IMG/VR virus record: IMGVR_UViG_3300021425_000168
Span: 1 to 25,918 of that record
Reading direction: 5' to 3' (one strand)
DNA: 25,918 nucleotides
Source: a virus
This document shows positions 11,001-20,031 of this stretch, piece by piece. Within the stretch, counting starts at the first letter, position 1. Each line of letters opens with the position of its first letter. A program made the position numbers and the translations under genes. The notes under the pieces are model-generated. The model was not told where the DNA came from and ran no database searches. It saw only the letters and a list, made by a program, of their open reading frames with translations.

Positions 11001-14000
11001 AAATGTAACAGCTGTTCCGGATTTTGTTGTTGATATTGAGAATTTGTTGTCATCATTATTAACAACAGCAAAAACCTGTGTTGGAAGTTCTGCAATGACA
11101 GATCCATTTTTGTACATCATTGGGGTTGACCCAACTCCAACAAAAGTTGATCCAGGAGTGTAAACTAATTCTTCATCATTACTAAAGAAGTGATTGTCAA
11201 TTGAGAATACTCCTGTAGATTGATTGAGAACTTGTGTATCTGCAGGATTAAATTTCTTAGCAAAAATGGGAGTATTATTTGATTTAAGTACAAAATCTTC
11301 TTTATCAAGTCTATCCCCATTAATTGCAAGATATTGGGAAGTATTTACAGTTTCAATAGAGTTTCCATACTCAAGATTTGGTGCCTGATTTAAGACATCA
11401 ACGGATGTATAAAGACATTCACTAAAAGAATGAACTTTGAAATTTCCAGTAAAACTTGCATCTGGATAGAACTTAACTAAAACATCATCACCACTAAACT
11501 CTCCACCAAATGTTCCAATACCAGAAGTAGTATCAAATTCATCAGTTCCAGATAGTGAAAGAAATGAAGATTGTTGAACATAAACGTTAGATGTATCTTG
11601 AACCATCATAATTTGATGAATAGCCTTTGTAGATCCAATGCTAACTTCAACTAAAGATCTTGATGCGTCAAAAGTATTCTTATCCAATGTCAAGAATGTT
11701 ATTGCACCAGTCCCTCCAGCAAAATCGGATTGATAAATTGCAGATCTTTCATTACCCACTGGTTGATTTGGTAGGATATATCTATATGTTCCAACACCAA
11801 CAGATGTTGTTCCAAATCCTACAACTCTAGTTTTTACAACAACATCTTCATCAGTATCATTATTAAAAGTTAGATTAACTATTCCAGAATCTATAGTTGC
11901 TCCAAATGATCCAATCAGTCCACTAGATCTTGAGAAATCTTCCGTATCAAAGTAAAAATCTGCAATACTCGTATTAGTCCCATCATGAGTTAAGTATAAC
12001 TCTACAAAATTTGTTTCATTAGATACTCCCTTATAAACTTGTGCATTAACATGTAGTGAAGTAAACTTATCAGTTGCGACTCCAATGATAGTTGAAGTTA
12101 TTCCAACAGTAACTACTTGACTGCGAGAAGTTAGATCAATAAACCCAACTGACTGTGTTCCAATACCAATAATCGAATTATCAAACTTTTTATAGATATA
12201 TTTAATATCATATTCGGTATCAAAAGCATCTACTGGTGTAAATCTTAAATAGGTATCTCCAAATTCATCAGATTCTAATGAAAAATCACCATACTGCTCT
12301 CCATCTTGTGTAGTAAATCCAGATCCAACATTAACCAAAGATTGTTTCTCTAAAATAAGATTGTTTTTATTTACAGAATTTTTCAAGAAAACTAGGTTAG
12401 TTAATTGAACTTGATTTCTGTTACTAATATCGGCAACTTTAAAGAGATAATTGTTGTAAGATCCCAAGTCACTTACTTTTACTATGTCTTTATATACTAA
12501 TGGATCTGATTCAAAACTATTAAACTGATTTTGGATATTATCTACTTTTAATACAATATTAGATTTAGATTCATTAAAATTCGTAAGTTTTTTATTTGTC
12601 AATTTTAAGAATTTTGATCTTCCATTAACCAAATCAACATCTTTTACAAAGTCGAAGTTATTGATTGTGTCTACTCTCTTTTTGTCAATAATATCTCTTA
12701 TAATTGTAGTTTGATTAATAAAACTGGAAATTCCAATCCTATCATCATCGTCAGATATAATTTCCGTATCAGAGAAATTTTTAATTCCAATAGAGTGAAC
12801 TAAACTATTAATGGGTGTTCTAATATCTTTCCATTGCTGTTTACTCTTAACAGAATAAGAAAGATTCTGATAATAATCATTATCTGCAATAATCTGATAA
12901 TCTTCACTTAATTTGCCAGTTTCTCTTTCCCAACCCTCATTTTTTCTATTTGAGAATTTAATCTCATACACTCCATCATATTCATCCAGAGATTCAATAG
13001 TTCCAAGGTTTCCAGATGTTTTCCCTTTAAGAACTTCATTGACAGATAAATCATAAGATCCAAATACCTTTAAGAGTCCACTATCATCATACCCAGTAAC
13101 TACCAAGTCTCTTTCAACATCATCAACAATCAAAGTTTCTCCAATTTCAAATGCTGATGGTCTTAAAGAAATTGAAAATGTTGGATAGTTGTCTTTAGAA
13201 ATAATAGTTCCAAAAGAATCTTGAATTGTTTTTGCAATTCCAGTATTAGTTCCCAAACCAACGATACTGAGAGTAACCTTATCTTCAACTAATCCTACAT
13301 CATAATTCGTAACCGTAAAGAACTTATATCCATAATCACTGGAGTTAAATCCGTCGCCACTTGTACTATATTTTTGGATGCCCTCAACAAAAACTTCATC
13401 ATCAACTGCAAATGGAGACGTTGTGAATCCTAAACTTGGTGTCGTAAGAGTACAAGTAAAAATACCAGTATTCGATGAGTCAACTTTCGTTACACTAATA
13501 CCATTAGTATTAGAAATAGCAAAAAGTTCTGCGGATTGATTAGAAACTCCTTTTGGTGGGACCTCAATACTCAAATTCGTAATTGAGTTTCCTGTCAATA
13601 TTGGTTTTATCAACCCATTATTTAATGCTGTTCTTGTATCATTATTAACAACAATAATTTCGGGTGCGGAAATATATCCCGAACCACCTGATGTTATAGT
13701 AACAATACCGATAGTATTGGAATTTTTTAATTGAATTCTTGGAGATATGAAAGCTTCTGGTTGTAATGTTTTATCAGAGGAATACTCAAATCCTTGATTT
13801 ATAATTTTAGTTTCTAGGACATTTCCAATATCATTGGATTCTAAAGAAACAAATAAATTATCACCATTAGTTGAAGTTACATCAGATAATACAGGAAGTT
13901 TTTTGTATTCAGATCCACCAGATAAAAGTTTTACTTTATTTGCTGGTCCTGATGCTGATGTTGAAGTTGTAGTATACTCCAACTTATCACATTCAGTTGA

Positions 14001-17000
14001 GAGATATGACAGTTTCTCTGGTACTTCTTGTAATGAAACTTGGAATGTAGTAGTTCCTACACCAAAGATTGGATACGTTTGATTATATGCACTATCTACA
14101 AATAAGATTTCAGAATAATTATCAACATCTTTATCAGATGTGCTAATATATCCAGATTTCTCTAAAGAATAATAAAGTTTTTCTGGAAATCCGGAAGAGT
14201 GATTGAGCGTATATGTTGCACCAGAAAGACCTGTAGTTCCAACACCGACTGAACTAAATGTACTTGTAGATCCTGTAGATACAAACTCATTATTGAAGTT
14301 CTGATCATAATAAACTCTGAATGCATAACCAGATAAAGAAGAATCTGAAAGATCAAAAACAAGATTATTATTTACTACAGATTCTATTTTAGGATTGATT
14401 AAAGAAAGAGTTTGTGAAGAACCTCCTGTAGAGGCAAAGCTTACTACTGTAGGTGGATTTTTTTTCGAGTTTATGAGAGTTTCACTCAATTTAATTTTAT
14501 CAGAATCTACTCTAAAAACAAAATAAGAACCAGTACTCAAACCAGAAGCAACCTCATTTGCTTCATAGTAAACCTTATCTCCAGTATTCAACTCATGAGA
14601 GGTAAGGGCAATTTCATTAGTTAATGTATTAATACCTGTAGAATTAAATCCGATTGGATTGATTTGAATATTCCCAGAAGAATTTCTACTTACTCTGACA
14701 GCAGTTGAAGTTCCAATTCCAACAGAAAGATTTGGTTTTACATTCAGTGTAATTGAATCTCCGGCAGTCAATCCATGTGCTGTTGATATCGAAACTGTTG
14801 ATAAAATCTTCTCAACTATTCCAGTTTTCTGCTCAAAATTACTTTCAAAGTAGTAATCATCCGCATCACTACCGTTTGTGATAAAAAATACTTCGTCGGA
14901 TGTAAGAGAAGTTTTTATACCAATAGTGCTTGGTGATTTATTAACTGCATATACTGTCGATGGAAGGTTAAAGGGAGTTCCTGTTGGAGAAGTGGAAATC
15001 GAAATAGCACTATTACCATTTGCACTAAATGTTAATTTTTGATTGGTTTGGAAAGGATGATCATCCAAACTAATCCTTTGAGTAGGAATAGATCCTGTAA
15101 TTGTTTCTTGACCAAAAGAATAAGATACTTGATATCCTTTTCCAGCAGTAGTACCTAATCCAACAGACTCTCTTGGATTAAAATAAACTTTATCATTCAC
15201 TTTAGAAGCAAAATAATCTAATTTTTGATCTATAATAAATGTATTTGATTTTGCTGTTATTGCGACACCTACAGTATGTGTGGTGTTAGGAAGTCCTCTT
15301 TTTACTCTAAAAATATTTTTATCTGAATATAAGTTAAGAACTTCAAGAGTTTCTGTTCCTATCCCAATAGTACTACCAACAGAAATTCCAGACGGAATTT
15401 GTGTCACATAAATTTCCGTTGTTGCAGCACCAGTTCCTGCAATCTCTGTAGTTATCCCTATGGTTGCAATACTTGGAACATCAATTTTAAAATATCCATT
15501 TAATGAAGATAATGTAGATGTAGAGAATCCAGATATTGAAACATAATCATTGTCTGAAAATATATGGAAAGGTTCTATTGTTACTCTTACCTTTCCATCA
15601 TTTCTCCAAGTAAATAAAGCATTATTATATGACTGATATTCTGTATCAATTTTATTAATAGTTTTTCCTTTTAGTTCCGAAATTTCTGCAGATATTCCTC
15701 CACCATTTGTGCCACTATTATCAAAAGTTAAACTATCACCTACCTTGTAATTATCACCAGCATTAGTAATTTTTACAGATGTGACTGATCCTTCTTGAAC
15801 AGATTCGACAGATATTTTTTGTCTCTTGATCTCATTACTTTCAATAATAAAATCATTATCTGCCTCTAATTCTGAAATCTTATATGGTAAAGTATTTCTA
15901 TAAAGTCCTGAGGAATTAAAATCAAATGTTTGATCTAATATCGAATTTTCACTTAAAGTATTTGATCTAAAAGTATCTCCAATAAAATATGGAAATACTG
16001 GTTTCCCTGATACTGAATTTATTGATGCATAATACGCATATACTCCATTTGGAAACTCTTCAGTTTTTGCAAATCTTCCATTATTTCTATCAAGATCTCC
16101 AGTTCCGTTTACATACCTATAATCTTCAACAAAAAATCCCAAGGGGAAATCTGATAGTGATGGTCTGTCATAAATGTTAGATGCACTTTGAACATAACTA
16201 GAAGTCATCGTTTTTGGATCAGAACTTATATTTTCTGGATCTATTGGTGCATATGAACCATAAATTGGATTTCCATCATATGCCCACCCAATGATTCCAG
16301 ATGGATTTAATCCATCATCCTGAAAAGAATTTCTTAAATTTTCGAAATATCCAGTTACTGAATATGATAATTCATTATCAACATCCTCCAATATTTCGGT
16401 TTGTTGTGTTGATAATTTTTCGACATGATTAATCGACAAAGATCTAATAGAAGAATCAAATTTTTGATTTTTTCCACTTGCAGTAATTTTAATTGTACTA
16501 GAAGTCGAATATCCAATACCAGCATTGATTATTTTTATATCTGTTATTTTCCCTTCATTAGAAATTACTGCTCTTAATTTAGCACCTGTTCCTGAACCTG
16601 TTGGGTCATGAACAACAACTTCAGGAACTGAAAAATAATCAAATCCACCAAATTGAAGATTAACTGCATTTACAGATCCATTAACTATAATGGGTGCAAA
16701 CTGTGCATCTCTACCGTTTTTAACGGTGATAAATGGTTTTTTCTCAAGATTTAAGATATCAGATCCATATCTTGTTCCTGGTTCATAAACATAGATCTCC
16801 TTAATTTCTCCTTTGACAATAGGTGTTAAAACTATAGTATTGACTTGTGTTATTGTTCCAAGTCCGACTGTTGTAACTTCTGCAGATGCCTGAATATCGG
16901 GATATTTAAACTGCTGAAATCCTGTTCCGGTTGAAGTAAATTCTACAAAGTTTTCTTGTTCATAATTAGTGGTTATAGTTCCACCAATACCTGCATCACA

Positions 17001-20000
17001 TAATCTAAATGAATCATTATCTTCCTTTAAAACGTAATATTGATTTTCTGTTGAAATTCCAATCGAACCATATCCAGATTCGTATTGATATTCTACAATT
17101 TCACCACTAGAAAATCCATGATCAATAAAATTAATCAAATTTTGAGAAGTAGAAATTCCCGATGGTTTTACCGAAAGTTTTCTATTAGTAAATGTCCCTC
17201 CATCAATAACTTTTACTTCTGAGAGAGTTTTCTTCGCAGATCCAGTTAAAAATTTATGAGTTCCGCTTAGTGATGTTGTCCCAAAAGAAATAACATTTGA
17301 ATTGGTTTGATAATCATCAAAAGTATTGAATAATTGAATAGTTGTACTATTGTCAACTTTTGCAAAATAATTTTTATTATCAACTAATGCAGAGACTCCT
17401 AATCCAATACTAATGTTTTCATTGCCGTTATTTCTATAAGTAATTTCTTCTCCATTTGTAAAATTATGATTACTTAAAAATGTAAGTTGTGATGTAATTG
17501 TGCTTATTCCTCCACCTTCAGTAGTTGCTCTACCATCAAATAAGACTTCTCTTCTTTTTACAATAGTTACTGGTTCAAAAGATCCACCAGATCCATTCCC
17601 TCCTGTAACGTTAATTGACAGTACTTCTTTGATATCAAAATCTTGTTTATCGACAAAAATTTCTTGAATACTACCAGTTAAGACAGGTTGAACTAAAGCA
17701 GTTGTTCCCAATCCTGCAGAAACTTCTAATATTGGTGGATTAATAACATCAAAATCAGATCCACCATTTAAAACAGTTACCTTTTCAAGTGGACCTGAGT
17801 AAATTTTATCAAAAGTTTTATAGTTTGAAATTTCCACACCATTAATCAACATTCCTGTCGATCCTGGTACAGTTTCTTCTCCTACTCCATTTGCAATATT
17901 TGGATTTAAAGTGAATTTTTTGAATATTTTTTGTGGATTTATTGTTTTTGATTTTTGTGAATATAAGATAAAATTATGTGTACCAAGTGTTGTAGTTGGG
18001 GAATCAAATTGAATGGCATTAGAATCAGAATCTAAAAATGAATTTGAAGTAAAGAGTTTTATTTTTTTAGGATCTGACAAAACCTTAACATAATAAGAAC
18101 CTTCCAATAATCCATTGAGAGGTGCCTCAGATGGTGTGTATTGAATTCTTTCACCACTTATAAACGGAACATTACTATCAAATAAAATGGACGTATATAA
18201 ACCTGTTGAGGGATCTAAATCAGATAAACTTCCAGAAGTTGCGGAAATTGAAACAGATTTTAAAACATTAGGTATTCTATGGGTGTAAAAATTGTCAACT
18301 CCATTTCCCCATGAAGGTAATGAATTTGATGCAACATATGCAAAGTCATTATTATCTAAGTAAACATTCTGAACATCAGAAATAATACTACCATTTCCAT
18401 ACTTGAATGGAACGGAAGAACTATTTGCTTTATTAATTTTTCTTCTTAACTTATAAGATGTAGATGAATTCGGGAGAAAACCGGTTGTATTTACTACGGA
18501 TAATGATTTTGAGTTGGGTGGTATGTTTGAATTAATGTATGGTTTAGGTGATGTTTCTGTTGGAAATACAACAGCATTTGTCTTCACATCTATAAATTCT
18601 ACAAAATCTCCTCTTTTAAATTGGGATCTATCTACAGTAGTTTTTAAAGTGACACTAGATCCATCAATACTATCAATATTAACTGAAGAACTAGTATTGT
18701 AAATCCAAGAATTTGCAAAAATTTCTTTATATGTTTTATTTTGTTCCGTATTTTTGACTAAAGTACCAATATTTTTGACAGTTAATATATCTCCTTCACT
18801 GACAACAATATTTTTGGATTTTTGGACAAAATTTGATAAAACTCCAGTAAGTCTTAAAACAACTTTCTTTGTAGTATCCCCATCCTCATATGCAAAATAA
18901 GTATCATCTGAGTGAATATTATCTGTAGCAGTAATGACATCAGTTATTCCAGAACATCCCAAAAACTGATTAACATTCTTATCAGAATACGTGATAACAT
19001 TTGATCCAGAATATAATATTCCAGTTTGTCCAAATCCAATTGTAGAATCTACCGATATTACCGATGAACCAACACTTACGTTTTCTAAAACCTTTGAACT
19101 AGGAGTGATTGTGAAATTTCCTTGAACACTACTATTTTCACTAAATCCAACAAATAGACCAATTTTAAAGTATTGTTTTAAATTTCTTGTAAATGCTTCA
19201 ACAGATGATATTGATGCATTAGTGGCATCATCTGTTGTTTTTGTTAATGTTTGCCCAACTATTTTTAATGGATTTCCAGAAATTACTTCAGCAACACATA
19301 TTTCTCTTCTGATGAATTCTGCATCGGAAGGTTTAATCAGATAATTTTCAAGATTAATGACTTTTGGAGTCTCTCCATACAATACATTGAACAAAATTCT
19401 AAAGGAATCATCAGTGCCTTTTGATTCATAGAAAGATCTTGCTTCTTTAATAAAGTTACCAACATTAATTTGAGAATCAAAAGTTCTATCCTCAAATCCA
19501 GGAGTATATGTAGATTTAAGTTTTCTATAAAATTCCTTTAAAAATAACGAACTTAAGTTTTGTATAGATACACCACTGGTGTGAGATGTTGCGGTTGATG
19601 TAGAGAATACTAATTCATCTTCATTTAAATCTGTGTGATAACTGGTAATACCAGAAAAACCACGAACACAACCAGTAAATGTATTTGTTGTGAGACCGGT
19701 ATATGTTATAATTTCACTATCAATCTTTAAAAGACCATATTGATTTGGAAATCCTTTTGTAGTTGATACTGTAATAGTAGTGTCATCAGTATCAATATTA
19801 GACGATAGTGTGGTAAATCCTACAACTACATCTGGAGTAAGATTATCTAATTTCAAATATTCATCTAAATTTTCTGCAATGTCAACAGGTCCACCCTGAT
19901 ATTCTTGAGAAATATAATATTGCTTTAAAAAATCTACTGTCTTTGGACTTTCGTCTAAGACAAACTCTGGCAATTGATTGGAAATTATATCCTGAATCTT

Positions 20001-20030
20001 TACTCTAGATTCAATTCCAGTTTGTATCAT
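8100..20030 (-). CDS. Giant modular virion structural protein (3976 aa) in the gene 7 position
   Basis: A single uninterrupted frame encodes 3976 residues between gp6 and gp8, where T4 has gene 7 (1032 residues). I see no convincing similarity to T4 gp7, so homology is not claimed. The N-terminal 250 residues are non-repetitive and look globular (SRVKIQDIISNQLPEF; SFRILFNVLYGE and LIKPSDAEFIRRE near residues 205-235). The rest is mosaic: about a dozen GGSGY-type segments; at least six H-x-[FL]-x-x-[GN]-[DE] modules (for example HNFTNGEEITY, HGLTAGDSITL, HELNTGDKVYY); four ExxxV/Y...RG...H modules; three NGVxQ-type segments; and a YHYH-like domain at about residues 1235-1350. There is no signal peptide, long coiled coil or obvious membrane segment. 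It begins one base after the gp6 stop with an AGAGAG SD. Co-transcription with gp25 and gp6 implies a baseplate-associated structural role, possibly a long peripheral arm. The exact function is unknown. Confidence 0.85.
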   Translation of the reverse strand: MIQTGIESRVKIQDIISNQLPEFVLDESPKTVDFLKQYYISQEYQGGPVDIAENLDEYLKLDNLTPDVVVGFTTLSSNIDTDDTTITVSTTKGFPNQYGLLKIDSEIITYTGLTTNTFTGCVRGFSGITSYHTDLNEDELVFSTSTATSHTSGVSIQNLSSLFLKEFYRKLKSTYTPGFEDRTFDSQINVGNFIKEARSFYESKGTDDSFRILFNVLYGETPKVINLENYLIKPSDAEFIRREICVAEVISGNPLKIVGQTLTKTTDDATNASISSVEAFTRNLKQYFKIGLFVGFSENSSVQGNFTITPSSKVLENVSVGSSVISVDSTIGFGQTGILYSGSNVITYSDKNVNQFLGCSGITDVITATDNIHSDDTYFAYEDGDTTKKVVLRLTGVLSNFVQKSKNIVVSEGDILTVKNIGTLVKNTEQNKTYKEIFANSWIYNTSSSVNIDSIDGSSVTLKTTVDRSQFKRGDFVEFIDVKTNAVVFPTETSPKPYINSNIPPNSKSLSVVNTTGFLPNSSTSYKLRRKINKANSSSVPFKYGNGSIISDVQNVYLDNNDFAYVASNSLPSWGNGVDNFYTHRIPNVLKSVSISATSGSLSDLDPSTGLYTSILFDSNVPFISGERIQYTPSEAPLNGLLEGSYYVKVLSDPKKIKLFTSNSFLDSDSNAIQFDSPTTTLGTHNFILYSQKSKTINPQKIFKKFTLNPNIANGVGEETVPGSTGMLINGVEISNYKTFDKIYSGPLEKVTVLNGGSDFDVINPPILEVSAGLGTTALVQPVLTGSIQEIFVDKQDFDIKEVLSINVTGGNGSGGSFEPVTIVKRREVLFDGRATTEGGGISTITSQLTFLSNHNFTNGEEITYRNNGNENISIGLGVSALVDNKNYFAKVDNSTTIQLFNTFDDYQTNSNVISFGTTSLSGTHKFLTGSAKKTLSEVKVIDGGTFTNRKLSVKPSGISTSQNLINFIDHGFSSGEIVEYQYESGYGSIGISTENQYYVLKEDNDSFRLCDAGIGGTITTNYEQENFVEFTSTGTGFQQFKYPDIQASAEVTTVGLGTITQVNTIVLTPIVKGEIKEIYVYEPGTRYGSDILNLEKKPFITVKNGRDAQFAPIIVNGSVNAVNLQFGGFDYFSVPEVVVHDPTGSGTGAKLRAVISNEGKITDIKIINAGIGYSTSSTIKITASGKNQKFDSSIRSLSINHVEKLSTQQTEILEDVDNELSYSVTGYFENLRNSFQDDGLNPSGIIGWAYDGNPIYGSYAPIDPENISSDPKTMTSSYVQSASNIYDRPSLSDFPLGFFVEDYRYVNGTGDLDRNNGRFAKTEEFPNGVYAYYASINSVSGKPVFPYFIGDTFRSNTLSENSILDQTFDFNSSGLYRNTLPYKISELEADNDFIIESNEIKRQKISVESVQEGSVTSVKITNAGDNYKVGDSLTFDNSGTNGGGISAEISELKGKTINKIDTEYQSYNNALFTWRNDGKVRVTIEPFHIFSDNDYVSISGFSTSTLSSLNGYFKIDVPSIATIGITTEIAGTGAATTEIYVTQIPSGISVGSTIGIGTETLEVLNLYSDKNIFRVKRGLPNTTHTVGVAITAKSNTFIIDQKLDYFASKVNDKVYFNPRESVGLGTTAGKGYQVSYSFGQETITGSIPTQRISLDDHPFQTNQKLTFSANGNSAISISTSPTGTPFNLPSTVYAVNKSPSTIGIKTSLTSDEVFFITNGSDADDYYFESNFEQKTGIVEKILSTVSISTAHGLTAGDSITLNVKPNLSVGIGTSTAVRVSRNSSGNIQINPIGFNSTGINTLTNEIALTSHELNTGDKVYYEANEVASGLSTGSYFVFRVDSDKIKLSETLINSKKNPPTVVSFASTGGSSQTLSLINPKIESVVNNNLVFDLSDSSLSGYAFRVYYDQNFNNEFVSTGSTSTFSSVGVGTTGLSGATYTLNHSSGFPEKLYYSLEKSGYISTSDKDVDNYSEILFVDSAYNQTYPIFGVGTTTFQVSLQEVPEKLSYLSTECDKLEYTTTSTSASGPANKVKLLSGGSEYKKLPVLSDVTSTNGDNLFVSLESNDIGNVLETKIINQGFEYSSDKTLQPEAFISPRIQLKNSNTIGIVTITSGGSGYISAPEIIVVNNDTRTALNNGLIKPILTGNSITNLSIEVPPKGVSNQSAELFAISNTNGISVTKVDSSNTGIFTCTLTTPSLGFTTSPFAVDDEVFVEGIQKYSTSGDGFNSSDYGYKFFTVTNYDVGLVEDKVTLSIVGLGTNTGIAKTIQDSFGTIISKDNYPTFSISLRPSAFEIGETLIVDDVERDLVVTGYDDSGLLKVFGSYDLSVNEVLKGKTSGNLGTIESLDEYDGVYEIKFSNRKNEGWERETGKLSEDYQIIADNDYYQNLSYSVKSKQQWKDIRTPINSLVHSIGIKNFSDTEIISDDDDRIGISSFINQTTIIRDIIDKKRVDTINNFDFVKDVDLVNGRSKFLKLTNKKLTNFNESKSNIVLKVDNIQNQFNSFESDPLVYKDIVKVSDLGSYNNYLFKVADISNRNQVQLTNLVFLKNSVNKNNLILEKQSLVNVGSGFTTQDGEQYGDFSLESDEFGDTYLRFTPVDAFDTEYDIKYIYKKFDNSIIGIGTQSVGFIDLTSRSQVVTVGITSTIIGVATDKFTSLHVNAQVYKGVSNETNFVELYLTHDGTNTSIADFYFDTEDFSRSSGLIGSFGATIDSGIVNLTFNNDTDEDVVVKTRVVGFGTTSVGVGTYRYILPNQPVGNERSAIYQSDFAGGTGAITFLTLDKNTFDASRSLVEVSIGSTKAIHQIMMVQDTSNVYVQQSSFLSLSGTDEFDTTSGIGTFGGEFSGDDVLVKFYPDASFTGNFKVHSFSECLYTSVDVLNQAPNLEYGNSIETVNTSQYLAINGDRLDKEDFVLKSNNTPIFAKKFNPADTQVLNQSTGVFSIDNHFFSNDEELVYTPGSTFVGVGSTPMMYKNGSVIAELPTQVFAVVNNDDNKFSISTTKSGTAVTFTSLGEGNSHEFAMAKRNEKAIITLDNVVQYPIAFTKISQTLAGNGGGITTTATTFALSGISTVVPLDILRIDDEYMKVINVGFGTTNVGPISNTGTEKLVNVVRGHVGSSATSHTDSTTTRIYRGSYNIVGDSIFFTKSPRGNSSITRTAGNLEFETSDFTGRVFLRSDYSTNQIYDDVSEEFSGIGRTFTLTVGGANTAGIGTTGGNGIVFINGIFQSPTTQNNPSNNFKIIEQTSPTGISSIVFSGIRTDIADPNSILVSESDINQNQIPRGGVIISLGSTGGLGYAPLAGAAVTAVVSAGAIVGLNTGITGGTFGSGYNGIVSIGISVYENGHSGNVADISATVGAGGTLVFTINDGGSGYNNPEIFVSEPTYENLEVVGVSRIGVGATTDTGTGLLLNVNVGASSTVGVGSTYHSVNSFSIARSGYAFRKGDVFKPVGLVTAAGLSSPLSELELTVLETYSDKFGAWQFGELDFIDSIKNFQDGSRIRFPLFYNGSILSFEKPEESTIDLQNVLLIFINGVLQEPGEAYIFDGGTSVAFSVPPKSSDNIDIFFYRGTRGLDDLQVDNVIPTLERGDNVQVFKNDTIPSTVTQDGRVVFDVSFSDKFETNLYADQGVDEVNDKPMSWTKQKTDRVINGEFIYKTRQTTISQVYPTARIIKDVSSSDSRVFVDDVSDFAYNLGGGPYNDLKGIVVDGKEDPSPANITATIGAGGTISSLTIANGGSGYTGSTVNIKFQKPLQIGVGVGTTATATGTITNGVITGTTIVNPGFGYSVAPKTIVPLPDPNYEILGKIENVSGFSGIITSIETTTGTGGHPLAIKFHLDRFPTAFGNDLKIGYPIFVKNTKVGSGVTTVDDSNSAVVGIGTTFLDNVYYIGAITVDGTVGIVTCNIDSGTSTSGLTTSGDIVGQFSWGLFTSITRASSPISIGVTGKTVDVGLSTFPTIQRRGEGLRKTGALPETLN
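15985..16330 (-). other. YHYH-like domain within the giant protein
   Basis: About residues 1235-1350 of the giant protein follow the order typical of the YHYH domain (PF14240). A GIIGWAYDGNPIYGSYAP segment comes first, then a divergent linker, then DLDRNNGR, FPNGVYAYYASIN and VFPYFIG. In the family these correspond to the G-[WY]-[AF]-DG-xPIYG, LDxxNGR, YPxGxYHYH and FPYxIG elements. The signature tetrapeptide is YAYY here, so both histidines are missing. Any metal-related chemistry suggested for other family members may therefore be absent. Confidence 0.7.
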
Positions 20031-20031
20031 A

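Noticed and set aside
9626-14362. Same-strand out-of-frame open frames inside the giant gene (9626-9838, 10919-11107, 14162-14362)
   Set aside because: They are rich in Leu/Gln/His from shifted reading of Thr/Ser/Val codons, with no SD and a much better overlapping frame.
8100-20030. CRISPR-like or satellite DNA repeats in the giant gene
   Set aside because: The recurring motifs are protein-level, divergent and unevenly spaced. There are no near-identical DNA units with spacers.
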